Shown piece after piece: positions 17,377 through 25,155 of a stretch of 64,000 nucleotides of DNA. The DNA lies in NCBI GenBank assembly GCA_003669055.1, contig RAYB01000003.1, forward strand, positions 1 through 64,000. The letters are read 5' to 3'. Below the pieces are notes generated by a model that saw nothing but the letters and a program-made list of their open reading frames with translations, searched no databases and was not told the origin of the DNA. The translations under genes and the position numbers were made by a program. The DNA comes from a bacterium 1XD21-70 (lineage in GTDB: Bacteria > Bacillota > Clostridia > Lachnospirales > Lachnospiraceae). Positions within the stretch are counted from its first letter, which is position 1. The number at the start of each line of letters is the position of its first letter.

Positions 17377-17970
17377 TCACCTCAGCTTCCCTTTATAATC
17401 CATCAGGGAAACCACGATATGGCTTGCCCCAACCCTCAGCCCATCACCGGTTAACAGCTTCACTGCCTGCTCCCCCACGATCGTCTTAAGCCTCTTTCTC
17501 TGCAGGACCACCGGATAGCCCGGATCCAGGCTCCTCACATATACCTGCCCCTGGCAGAGGAAAATGTCGCATTGCTGCGGCGCCACATCCTCCCCCGGCA
17601 GCACGATGTCGTTCATGCCCTCCCGGCTCCCCAGCAGCACATGGTCCTCAGGATTCAGCATATAGCTGTCGGATTTCGCCCCCATGACAGACAGCTGGAC
17701 TACCACCCTCCCCCCGGCGGCGGTTTCCTTCTTTTGGGCTGCCGCTTCTTCCATTTTCAACGGCTCCGCCTGGCTGCCTTGGGAAAATACGTTCTTCCGG
17801 CTCCGGCTGTTTTTCAGCGACTCGCTCAGTGCCTGGTCTTTTAATATTTTCTGGTACTGTTCCTTTTTTTCTTTCCTCTTCTTCATATAACGGCTGACCA
17901 GCACCAAGACCAGCAGCAAGGCCAGCGCTGCAGCCGCATAATACCATTTTTCTTTTAGGAAGTGTATCAT
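17377..17970 (-). CDS. Single-pass membrane protein with degenerate FHA domain
   Basis: The 197-aa product has a membrane helix at residues 8-26, a Lys/Glu-rich linker and an FHA-like beta domain (about 90-190). The key FHA residues are lost: Ser replaces the Arg of the GR motif (LLGSREG) and VAPQQCD stands where S-x-x-H is expected. It probably does not bind phosphothreonine and may instead be structural. It lies 12 bp upstream of essC. As a single-pass protein beside the ATPase it could stand in for the missing EssB/EssA components, which is speculation from position. Confidence 0.7.
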   Translation of the reverse strand: MIHFLKEKWYYAAAALALLLVLVLVSRYMKKRKEKKEQYQKILKDQALSESLKNSRSRKNVFSQGSQAEPLKMEEAAAQKKETAAGGRVVVQLSVMGAKSDSYMLNPEDHVLLGSREGMNDIVLPGEDVAPQQCDIFLCQGQVYVRSLDPGYPVVLQRKRLKTIVGEQAVKLLTGDGLRVGASHIVVSLMDYKGKLR

Positions 17971-17985
17971 CTGCCCCTCTGCTCC

Positions 17986-19776
17986 TTACCCTTTGATCTC
18001 CCTGATCTGCACCTTCAGCCGGGCAGATCCCATCCGGATGATGCTTCCGGCCTTTAACTCTGCCTCTGTTACCCGGTTCGGGTTCTCGTCCAGGAAGGTT
18101 CCGTTTTTTGATCCCATGTCGCGCAAAATCATCTTCCCGTCCTGCAGCACAATCTCGCAGTGGCAGCCCGACATCGTCCGGTTATCCGGAATGCACACCA
18201 TGCACTCACGGCTTCTGCCAAGGGTAATCCTCTCTTCTACATTTGCCTGGTATACCTGTTCGGGGTTGTCCATATCAAAAAACTCCAGGCGGTAGCTTCT
18301 CAGCCCTGTCTCCGGATAGTCAAACAGCCTGCGCGTACAGTCGTCATCCTCCTCCAATTCCAGGGAAACCGCCGGGACGGATGCTGCCGGTTTTGCGTCC
18401 GGCTCCTCCAGCCTTTCAAAGGGTGTTACTTCCCGCTCCCGTTTCTTTCTGGCCGCAACCGCCGCCACAGCGGCCACGGCTCCTGCCAGCGCAAGGAGCG
18501 GCACCCAGAACCATTTTTTCAGCACAGCCAGCAGCTTCTCCGCCGTGGTTGGCTCCACTGCCTCCAGCACCGGGGTCGGCTCTTCCACCTCAAACCCTGC
18601 CGTCCCTTCCACCGTATTGCTCTCCATCGACAGGTCAAAGATGTTCGTGCAGGCAACCGTATATTTCCCCGGCTTCAGTTCCCCGGCAAAGGTCAGCACT
18701 ACCTCGTTGGGGTTGCCCGTGTCCACGCTGACCCCTGTCACAGCCACGATATCGCTGCTTCCCTCTTCATCCGCGCGGGTAACCATATAAGCCCCCGCAG
18801 CGCCTGCCCCGCGCACAGGCTCTGAGAATTCCAGGCGCACCTGGTTGTCCGCCACTTTTTTGGTATATAAAATCGTCGGCGCCGTATGGTCTTCCTTGTG
18901 CCTGGATACCAGGACATCCCGCGTGAACGTCTGGTTTGCCCCTGTCCGGATGGTAAATGTCTCTAAGCTGTTGCTGGCTGCATTGCTGGCTGCCTGGAAT
19001 TCCATCACCTCTGCCGCATCCATATCCTGCACAAAGGCATCCAAAAAAGACCCTGCCTCTTCCTTGCCGAAAATCATCAGCTGCCCGCCGGAGGTACGTG
19101 CAAATTCACCGAAATTATTAATGTTTTCCCGCGCCGTATCCTTGATGGCACAGGCATAGGCCGGGATCCCCTTGCGCCGGAGGTTCTCCTGCGCCTCCTG
19201 CGCCACCGTCTTGCCGACCGTGAAATCCTCCCCGTCCGAAATCACCACCAGGACCCTGCGCCTGCACACCTCCGTCGGCACCTGGTCTGCCCGGTCTGCC
19301 GCCATGCTGATGGCCTCAAACAGCAGCGTCTTGTTATCCACATTGTCAATTGCGTCCAGCGCCGCCTGGGTATCCTCCGGCACATGCTCTTCCGCAAGCC
19401 GTAGTTCTACCTGCTCGCCAAACGTATAGAGCGCCATCCGGTCATCCGGCTTTAGTGTCCCCTCAAAATTCCGGATGGACTGTTTGATCTCGTCAAAATA
19501 AGCCTCCGGCATGGAATTGGACACGTCAAGAAGCACATAATAATAAACCGGCTCTCCGCTTTCCGCAAAAGAAGTGCTTCCCACGAATTCCAGTTTATCC
19601 TTTCCCAGCCAGGCCTCTGCCACGTCTTCCCCGATCCCCTTCCCGTAAACAGACACCTCCGGCATATTGACATACACCTGTTCCAGGGACGGAGCCTCCT
19701 CTGCCCCGCTCACCATGCCGAATGCATGTATCCCCGCCAAACACAACACCCCTGCCCAGAAGCAACGTATCCTCAT
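17986..19776 (-). CDS. VWA-FHA transmembrane protein, first gene of the T7SS operon
   Basis: The 596-aa protein has a signal peptide (1-24), an extracellular von Willebrand A domain with a complete MIDAS start (DVSNS, 84-88), a beta-sandwich-like region (about 295-400), a membrane helix (about 422-445) and a cytosolic FHA domain (about 515-590) with GRSREC, MSGCHCEI and SKNGTF intact. The cytosolic linker has DDDCTRRLFDY, a threonine in an acidic stretch with Leu at +3. VWA domains bind ligands via a metal ion, so this protein could connect outside contacts to phospho-dependent assembly inside. EssA/EssB/EsaA are not recognisable around it. Confidence 0.85.
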   Translation of the reverse strand: MRIRCFWAGVLCLAGIHAFGMVSGAEEAPSLEQVYVNMPEVSVYGKGIGEDVAEAWLGKDKLEFVGSTSFAESGEPVYYYVLLDVSNSMPEAYFDEIKQSIRNFEGTLKPDDRMALYTFGEQVELRLAEEHVPEDTQAALDAIDNVDNKTLLFEAISMAADRADQVPTEVCRRRVLVVISDGEDFTVGKTVAQEAQENLRRKGIPAYACAIKDTARENINNFGEFARTSGGQLMIFGKEEAGSFLDAFVQDMDAAEVMEFQAASNAASNSLETFTIRTGANQTFTRDVLVSRHKEDHTAPTILYTKKVADNQVRLEFSEPVRGAGAAGAYMVTRADEEGSSDIVAVTGVSVDTGNPNEVVLTFAGELKPGKYTVACTNIFDLSMESNTVEGTAGFEVEEPTPVLEAVEPTTAEKLLAVLKKWFWVPLLALAGAVAAVAAVAARKKREREVTPFERLEEPDAKPAASVPAVSLELEEDDDCTRRLFDYPETGLRSYRLEFFDMDNPEQVYQANVEERITLGRSRECMVCIPDNRTMSGCHCEIVLQDGKMILRDMGSKNGTFLDENPNRVTEAELKAGSIIRMGSARLKVQIREIKG

Positions 19777-19892
19777 GTCCTTTTTTCCTCTCTGTATCTT
19801 TCTTTATCCATCTGGTTTTTCTTCTATCCGATTCTTCTGAGGTTAAAATTTTCTCTTTTTAGAAAATTTCGGATTTTTTTGTAATTTCTTCC

Positions 19893-19921
19893 ATTTTACT
19901 AATCTCCTCCCCTGCCATCAA
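19893..19921 (-). promoter_or_regulatory. Promoter of the T7SS core operon
   Basis: On the minus strand TTGATG (19916-19921) and TAAAAT (19893-19898) are 17 bp apart, with the expected start near 19886. This gives a leader of about 110 nt before the VWA-FHA ATG at 19776. The TGTACCACC repeats lie directly upstream of the -35 box, a position typical for an activator. Confidence 0.7.
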
Positions 19922-19923
19922 TA

Positions 19924-19944
19924 TGTACCACCAACTGTACCACC
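19924..19944. promoter_or_regulatory. Direct-repeat operator TGTACCACC x2
   Basis: Two perfect copies of TGTACCACC (19924-19932 and 19936-19944) are spaced 12 bp start to start. They sit three bases upstream of the T7SS -35 box and 20 bp from the -35 of the divergent XRE gene. They are the natural candidate binding site for the XRE regulator. Confidence 0.6.
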
Positions 19945-19964
19945 CTTCTTTTCTTGTATACACC

Positions 19965-19994
19965 TTGACGGAACTTTCCCTAAAACCTTATAAT
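19965..19994 (+). promoter_or_regulatory. Promoter of the XRE regulator gene
   Basis: TTGACG (19965-19970) and a perfect TATAAT (19989-19994) are separated by 18 bp. The start of transcription is expected near 20001, about 25 bases before the ATG at 20026. Confidence 0.8.
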
Positions 19995-20025
19995 CCAGGG
20001 GAATAGATACGAAAGAGAGACTGCC

Positions 20026-21505
20026 ATGAAAACCTTTGGAGAACTTTTAAGAGAACATATTGAAAAAAGCGGCTTCACGATCTATCAGTTTGCCCGCGTT
20101 TCAGGAATCAACCGGGTCAGCATCCAGCGCTACCTCGCAGACCAGCGCTTCCCCTCCCCGGATGTTTTTGAAGCCCTTCTGGGACATCTCCAGCTTCAGC
20201 CGTTGGAACGGCAGGATTTAGAATCCTCCTATGAGATGTCCAGGATCGGCAAGCCGCTGTATTTCCAGCGCCTGGCCGTCAAAGACCTGATGGAATCCCT
20301 TTCACTTGTCTGCGGCGGCGAGGATCAGCAGATGGCTTGTTGGGGGGATTCCCCGGCTGCTGCTTTGCCCATTACCCCCCCCCCCAATTAAAAATAGCCT
20401 CTGCACGGCTCTTGGCGCCCCTCATGTACGCCTCCTATTTCAGGCAGAACTGACCCGCACCGTCCTCTCCGAAGAGCACCCGTCTGTATGCCTTTTCCTT
20501 CCTTCCAAGCCGGAACATGCCTTTTTAAATTCCTGCCTGGCCGCCGTCATCCCCTGCCGGAAGCATGCCATACAGATCCTCCAGGTCTTCCCGATGTCCA
20601 AAATGCAGCCAGGCTCCGACGCTGTCCGCCACAATTTAAATGTGGTTTCTGCTGCCCTCCCGCCCAGCCTCTCAGCCTGCTTTCACTATCAGGCCTTTTT
20701 TTACTATGACAACTGTATGAACGATAAAAATTATGGGATCCTTTATCCCTATTATGCAGTCTTTAACAGCAGCATCATGCTTTTCTCCCTGGATATGGAA
20801 GATGCACTCCTATGCCGGGACAAAAACATGGTTCAAAGTTTCCAGTCCCAATTCAACCGCCGCCTATGCCATTGCCGGGAAATCATCTGTTCCGGCCAGT
20901 CTCTGCCAGAACCTTGCAAGGCCGCCTACACCCTAGGATACTCCCCCTGCCTGATAGCCTTAAGCGACCCGGAAACCGCCGTCCTGGCTTTCCGGGAAGA
21001 CACCAAAAACCTCAGCACCCTTTTGCAGCCTATCACAAAACGCCTCACCGCCGGCCTGGATCCAGAGGCCATGCACTGCCATTATTTTACGGAACAAGGG
21101 CTGATCGAGTTTGCCCGCACCGGGTTCTTTATGGAACTGCCCCGTTCCCTCTCCCGCCCTCTTGCGCCCCGCCACCGCCTTGCTCTCCTGGATCTCCTGC
21201 AAAAAGGCTGCTGTTTGGATCGCCCGGTATTTGGCATTGTCAACACGGATGCTTTCCGGATCCCCCGCTGCCTGAGCCTAACCATGGCTCGGCAGGATTT
21301 CTCCCTGCTCCGCCGGATCGGCTGTGCGGACTGGGATATCATTTCCATCCAAGAATCCGGGATCCTGATGGCACTGGACGACTTTTTTTCCTCTCTTCCT
21401 GGCAGCCCTTACGTATACACAAAAGCGCAGGCTCTTTCCATCCTTGAGCACGCCAGGAAAGCCCTGCTGCCAGAATCACCGGAACACGCCTGCGAAAACC
21501 GCTAA
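20026..21505 (+). pseudogene. XRE-family regulator, frame broken at a C11 tract (possible phase-OFF state)
   Basis: The first 121 codons encode a Cro/C1-type helix-turn-helix (about residues 5-60; YQFARVSGINRVSIQRYLA) and stop at 20391 just after a run of 11 C. From the tract, the next frame is open to 21505 and encodes about 375 residues of an effector domain. With 10 C the two parts join (ITPPP then IKNSLCTALG) into one 492-aa protein, typical for large Lachnospiraceae HTH regulators. The gene is divergent from the T7SS operon and shares its control region. It is either phase-variable (OFF here), an ordinary frameshift, or a homopolymer sequencing error. Confidence 0.75.
20375..20385 (+). 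repeat. C11 homopolymer inside the XRE regulator gene
   Basis: Eleven consecutive C follow ATTA. Ten or thirteen C would put both halves of the regulator in one frame; eleven leads to a stop two codons later. This is by far the longest G/C run I noticed in the window, in the middle of a coding sequence, as in known slipped-strand contingency genes. Confidence 0.9.
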
Positions 21506-21562
21506 TCTTCTCCTGCACTGGATGCTCCGGGTATGCCCCGGCTAAATTTCCGGTAAATAAAA

Positions 21563-21598
21563 AACCGGCAGGCGGGAACCAATCCCTGCTTGCCGGTT
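21563..21598. terminator. Bidirectional terminator
   Basis: AACCGGCA (21563-21570) pairs with TGCCGGTT (21591-21598), with a further GC/GGGA inner stem. The minus-strand side is followed by TTTTTTATTTA and serves the kinase-like gene ending at 21615. The plus side ends the regulator gene, with a weaker T tract. Confidence 0.8.
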
Positions 21599-21614
21599 CT
21601 AAGTTTTCCTATAT

Positions 21615-22214
21615 TCAGCGCCCTTCGGCTTCCAAACACGCCAGTATCATCTCTACACAGCACTCCACCCCCATCTTGCCGCTATTCAGGCTAAGGTGGT
21701 AATTCCTGGGGTTGCCCCATTCGTTGCCAGTAAAATATTGGTAATAATCCCGCCTTCTCTGGTCAATCTCCCGGATGCGGGCTTCCATCTTCCTGCCATT
21801 CTCCTGCTTCAGCTGCTGCATGCGCTCCACGCGCCTTTTCATGCTGCCGCAGATAAATACATGGAAACCGTCCTGCACAATAAAATCGGAACATCTGCCG
21901 ATAATCACACAAGGCCCTGCCTGTTCCAGCCTGCGGATGATCTGCGATTGGGCCATAAACAGCTGATCCTGCACCGGAACCTCATAAATCACAGAAAACG
22001 GATCCACAGACACATATTCATGATCCACCCGCTCCTGCTTCCCGATCATTTCATCATGGGCCTGGAACACATCCTCTGCGATATTGCAGTCTTCCGCTGC
22101 CATAGAAATAATCTCCTTGTCATAGAACGGAATCCCGAGTTTTTCTGCCAGCCGGAAACCGATCTCCCGCCCGCCGCTTCCAAACTCACGACTGATTGTA
22201 ATCACTTTTTTCAT
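21615..22214 (-). CDS. Cytidylate kinase-like family protein
   Basis: The start at 22214 (MKKVITISREFGSGGREIG) has AGGAGG nine bases upstream; earlier in-frame ATGs add 30 residues outside the family. The 199-aa product has the P-loop variant ISREFGSGG, then AEKLGIPFYDKEI, and a lid region rich in Arg (RRDYYQYFTGNEWG). This is the Clostridial cytidylate kinase-like (DUF-type) family, not the housekeeping cmk. Members often lie near transporters or regulators, and their substrate is unknown. Confidence 0.85.
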   Translation of the reverse strand: MKKVITISREFGSGGREIGFRLAEKLGIPFYDKEIISMAAEDCNIAEDVFQAHDEMIGKQERVDHEYVSVDPFSVIYEVPVQDQLFMAQSQIIRRLEQAGPCVIIGRCSDFIVQDGFHVFICGSMKRRVERMQQLKQENGRKMEARIREIDQRRRDYYQYFTGNEWGNPRNYHLSLNSGKMGVECCVEMILACLEAEGR

Positions 22215-22401
22215 AAGCCCTGCCTCCTCTTCTTGTAAGACCCCGTCTCCTCTCCTGGGCATATCCGAAAAATACCCTGATGCCATCATATCACATCCGT
22301 ACATCTACTTCAAGAGATAGCCTGTTTTTTCCATAAACATGTTGTGTCACAGGATACGCGCCCCAAGTGCCCTCATGCCAAAAAACAGGCAAAAGAAAAT
22401 C

Positions 22402-22430
22402 TTGAATCTAAGGTACGATCTGTATATAAT
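22402..22430 (+). promoter_or_regulatory. Promoter of fchA-folD
   Basis: TTGAAT (22402-22407) and TATAAT (22425-22430) are 17 bp apart, with the start near 22437. The roughly 64-nt leader ends in a small CTGGC/GCCAG hairpin directly before AAAGGAG. The leader is too short for a known tetrahydrofolate riboswitch. Confidence 0.8.
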
Positions 22431-22500
22431 ATTTTTGTGAACCAAAAACGGAACATGCAGAGGAGAGCCGCATAACTGGCGCAGCCAGGAAAGGAGAACA

Positions 22501-23130
22501 ATGGTAAAAGACAGGATAATAGGCGAATGGATGGATGTGCTGGCATCAAAAGCACCGGTGCCGGGCGGGGGCGGCGCTTCCGCCTTAGGAGGCGCACTGG
22601 GGGCTGCCTTAGGGCAGATGGTTGCCAATCTCACAACAGGGAAAAAACGATATGCGGATGTAGAAGACAAAATTCAGGAAAGCCTGGCTGCGCTGCAAGG
22701 GCTTTTACCGGAATTTTTGGATCTGGCAGACAAGGATGCCCAGGTATTTGCCCCCCTGGCAGAGGCTTATGCCATGCCCTCCGAGACCGAACAGCAAAAA
22801 GCCGAAAAAGAACGGGTCATGGAGCAGCGGCTTCTTGCTGCCAGCTTCGTACCCATGGAGATGATGGAGAAATCACTAAAAGTGCTTGATATCCTGGAAT
22901 TCTTAGGGGAGAAGGGAAGCCGGATGGCCGTATCGGACGTGGGGGTAGCCGTGCAGTTTACAAGAGCTGCCCTGACGGGTGCCGCAATGAATGTCTACAT
23001 CAATACCAAAGCCATGAAAAACCGGGAAAAGGCAGACGAACTGAACCAAAAGGCCAACCAGATGATCGCTGTGGGGACACAGAAAGCAGACGCCATCTAT
23101 GGACAGGTAGCAGAGCAGCTGAACCTGTAA
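22501..23130 (+). CDS. fchA: Formiminotetrahydrofolate cyclodeaminase/cyclohydrolase family protein
   Basis: The 209-aa helical protein has the family start (DVLASKAPVPGGGGASALGGALGAAL) and the following VANLTTGKKRY, both typical of FTCD_C/FchA. The enzyme converts formimino- or methenyl-type one-carbon units on tetrahydrofolate in the cytosol. It is 33 bp upstream of folD, so the two likely form an operon for one-carbon interconversion. FchA is commonly paired with FolD in Clostridia. The usual length of about 205-210 aa is met. Confidence 0.9.
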   Translation: MVKDRIIGEWMDVLASKAPVPGGGGASALGGALGAALGQMVANLTTGKKRYADVEDKIQESLAALQGLLPEFLDLADKDAQVFAPLAEAYAMPSETEQQKAEKERVMEQRLLAASFVPMEMMEKSLKVLDILEFLGEKGSRMAVSDVGVAVQFTRAALTGAAMNVYINTKAMKNREKADELNQKANQMIAVGTQKADAIYGQVAEQLNL

Positions 23131-23163
23131 TATGCCCTCAAAAAAACAAGTAGGAGGAACGGC

Positions 23164-24003
23164 ATGATTGTATTAAAAGGGGCAGAGGTTTCTGCCAAAA
23201 TCAAGGATGAAGTACAAACAATGCTCAACGGACTGGATGGGCCGGTGCCCAGGCTGGCCATTGTCCGTGTGGGAAAGAATCCGGACGATATATCCTATGA
23301 ACGCGGAGCCACAAAAAAGCTGGAAAGCTTCGGCCTGAGGGTAAGTTCCCATGTATACCCGGCAGATATCAGCGACGCCGCATTCAAGGAGGCCTTCCGC
23401 ACAGTGAATGAGGACAAAGACGTGGACGGGATCCTGCTGCTGCGCCCGCTGCCAAAACAGGTCTGCGAGAAGGATATAGAGGAAATGATCCTCCCGGAAA
23501 AAGACCTCGACGGCATTTCCCCCACAAATATTGCCAAAGTTTTTGCCGGTGATACATCCGGCTTTGCACCCTGCACAGCCGAAGCCGTGATAGAAGCCTT
23601 AAAGCAGAATCAGATCGAAATCACCGGGAAACGGGTGGTAATCGTAGGCCGCAGCATGGTGGTGGGAAAGCCTCTTTCCATGCTGATGTTAAAGGAGAAT
23701 GCCACCGTGACTGTATGTCACACACGCACAAAAGACCTCAAAGGAACCTGCCGGGGGGCAGAGATCCTAGTTGCCGCCGCGGGCCGCGCCCGGATGTTAA
23801 ACCAGGAATATACCGGCAAGGGCGCCATAGTCGTGGATGTAGGCATCAATATAGACGAAAACGGAACGCTATGCGGGGATATGGACTTTGAAAGCATCCA
23901 GGAAACGGCCGCCATGGCAACCCCCGTGCCAGGGGGCATCGGCACAGTGACCACAGCCGTACTGGCAAAACACCTGGTACAGGCTGCCTGTAAGAACCGG
24001 TAG
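23164..24003 (+). CDS. folD: Methylenetetrahydrofolate dehydrogenase/cyclohydrolase FolD
   Basis: The 279-aa product makes 10-formyl-THF from 5,10-methylene-THF with NADP. It has the substrate-site Tyr and Lys (SYERGATKK), the loop LLLRPLPKQV, GRSMVVGKPLSMLML for the dinucleotide fold and TPVPGGIGTVTTAVL near the end. Length is normal. It follows fchA closely, with GGAGGAAC before the ATG. Confidence 0.95.
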   Translation: MIVLKGAEVSAKIKDEVQTMLNGLDGPVPRLAIVRVGKNPDDISYERGATKKLESFGLRVSSHVYPADISDAAFKEAFRTVNEDKDVDGILLLRPLPKQVCEKDIEEMILPEKDLDGISPTNIAKVFAGDTSGFAPCTAEAVIEALKQNQIEITGKRVVIVGRSMVVGKPLSMLMLKENATVTVCHTRTKDLKGTCRGAEILVAAAGRARMLNQEYTGKGAIVVDVGINIDENGTLCGDMDFESIQETAAMATPVPGGIGTVTTAVLAKHLVQAACKNR

Positions 24004-24080
24004 ATCTTTTCATGGCACAGGCAAAGCCTTCACAAGACCCGGATCAGGCACACAACGAAAAACAAAAGGGGGAGCCAAAA

Positions 24081-24707
24081 ATGGCAAAAATATTATTAGT
24101 AAACGGAAGCTGCAACCTGGAAGGATGCACCTACACGGCACTGCGGGAGATCGCAGATACCCTGGAAAAAGAAGGTTTGGAAGCAGACATCTTCCAGTTA
24201 GGGAAGGAGCCGGTCCGCGATTGCTTGGGATGCGGCGCATGCGCAAAGCTTGGGAAATGCGCTTTTGAGGACGGACAGGTCAACACATTCGTAGAACTGG
24301 CACGGCAGGCAGACGGGTTTGTATTCGGAACGCCTGTCTATTACGCACATCCCAGCGGCCGGATCCTGTCGTTCCTCGACCGGGCTTTCTATTCCGGCAG
24401 CAATGCATTTGCCTTCAAGCCGGGCGCGGCAATCGCCTCTGCCAGGCGGGCCGGGACTACCGCATCCCTGGATGTCTTAAACAAGTATTTCACCATCAAC
24501 CGGATGCCCATGGTATCCTCCAACTACTGGAACATGGTACACGGAAACACCCCCGGGGAAGTCCGCCAAGACCTGGAAGGCCTCCAGATTATGCGGGGAA
24601 TCGGCCAGAACATGGCCTGGCTCGTAAAGTGTATCCAGGCCGGCAAGGATGCCGGAATCGGGTTCCCGCAGACAGAGGGGAAGATACGGACTAACTTTAT
24701 TAGGTGA
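24081..24707 (+). CDS. NADPH-dependent FMN reductase / flavodoxin-fold oxidoreductase
   Basis: The ATG at 24081 (MAKILLVNGSC) has GGGGGAG seven bases upstream; an earlier in-frame ATG adds 23 polar residues. The 208-aa product has a flavodoxin-like fold with the FMN phosphate loop LVNGSCNLEGCTYTAL, a Cys-rich segment (CLGCGACAKLGKC) that may redox-cycle or bind metal, and GTPVYYAHPSGRILSFLDR. It is the third gene after fchA-folD, so it may use the same promoter. The substrate is unknown. Confidence 0.85.
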   Translation: MAKILLVNGSCNLEGCTYTALREIADTLEKEGLEADIFQLGKEPVRDCLGCGACAKLGKCAFEDGQVNTFVELARQADGFVFGTPVYYAHPSGRILSFLDRAFYSGSNAFAFKPGAAIASARRAGTTASLDVLNKYFTINRMPMVSSNYWNMVHGNTPGEVRQDLEGLQIMRGIGQNMAWLVKCIQAGKDAGIGFPQTEGKIRTNFIR

Positions 24708-24734
24708 TTTAAGGGAGAAAAATCATTCCCCTAG

Positions 24735-24763
24735 TAGACAATCCGAGCAAAATATGATATCAT
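24735..24763 (+). promoter_or_regulatory. Promoter of the ABC-F leader
   Basis: TAGACA (24735-24740) and TATCAT (24758-24763) are 17 bp apart. The start near 24770 gives a leader of about 385 nt before the ABC-F start at 25156, an unusual length that fits an attenuator. Confidence 0.75.
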
Positions 24764-24818
24764 GTGGTCACGGCAGTATATGCCGGAATGTATTTAAGAA
24801 AAAGAGAGGGGTGGAAGG

Positions 24819-24827
24819 ATGAAGTAA
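24819..24827 (+). promoter_or_regulatory. Two-codon leader ORF (Met-Lys-stop)
   Basis: ATG AAG TAA follows a strong purine-rich ribosome site (GAGGGGTGGAAGG). TGAAGTAA (24820-24827) is fully complementary to TTACTTCA (24913-24920) downstream. A ribosome initiating or stalled here would therefore change leader folding. Confidence 0.55.
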
Positions 24828-24859
24828 GCTTCCTGTAAAGGTAACGCTATTGCAGAGAG

Positions 24860-24893
24860 CATGTGTACGTCCGCGTACATGTGGTTATTTTGT
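24860..24893 (+). promoter_or_regulatory. First leader hairpin
   Basis: A 10-bp stem (24860-24869 with 24874-24883, two wobble pairs) with loop TCCG is followed by a T-rich stretch (GTTATTTTGTT). It may pause or terminate transcription. A 12-codon ORF (24902-24940, MQEYYFTPTSVL) starts just behind it without a good ribosome site. Confidence 0.6.
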
Positions 24894-25089
24894 TACTTGT
24901 TATGCAGGAATATTACTTCACCCCCACCTCTGTTTTGTGAGAAAGCCTATATCATCGGCCGATTGGTAATTGGTAAATTGGCAGCCGTTTGGCTGGTTTG
25001 TTCCAATGCCCTGTACCATGCGCAGCAGTTTGCTGCGGCCAGGATAGTTCCCTGGCATGTGCCGGGATATGGCCTCTTTCCGGAGAGAG

Positions 25090-25123
25090 AACAGTTGTGG
25101 GAAATTCCTGCGGCTGTTTTTTT
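25090..25123 (+). terminator. Attenuator terminator upstream of the ABC-F gene
   Basis: A 12-bp stem (25090-25101 with 25107-25118, several G-T pairs) with a 5-base loop runs into seven T (25117-25123). It lies only 33 bases before the ABC-F start. CCCACCTCTGTT (24923-24934) can pair with the 5' arm at 10 of 12 positions and would act as antiterminator. Confidence 0.75.
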
Positions 25124-25155
25124 GTGGCCATCCGGCCATGAACGGAGGGATGTAT

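Noticed and set aside
22431-22500. Tetrahydrofolate riboswitch upstream of fchA-folD
   Set aside because: The leader is only about 64 nt and lacks the known conserved core; only a small hairpin is visible.
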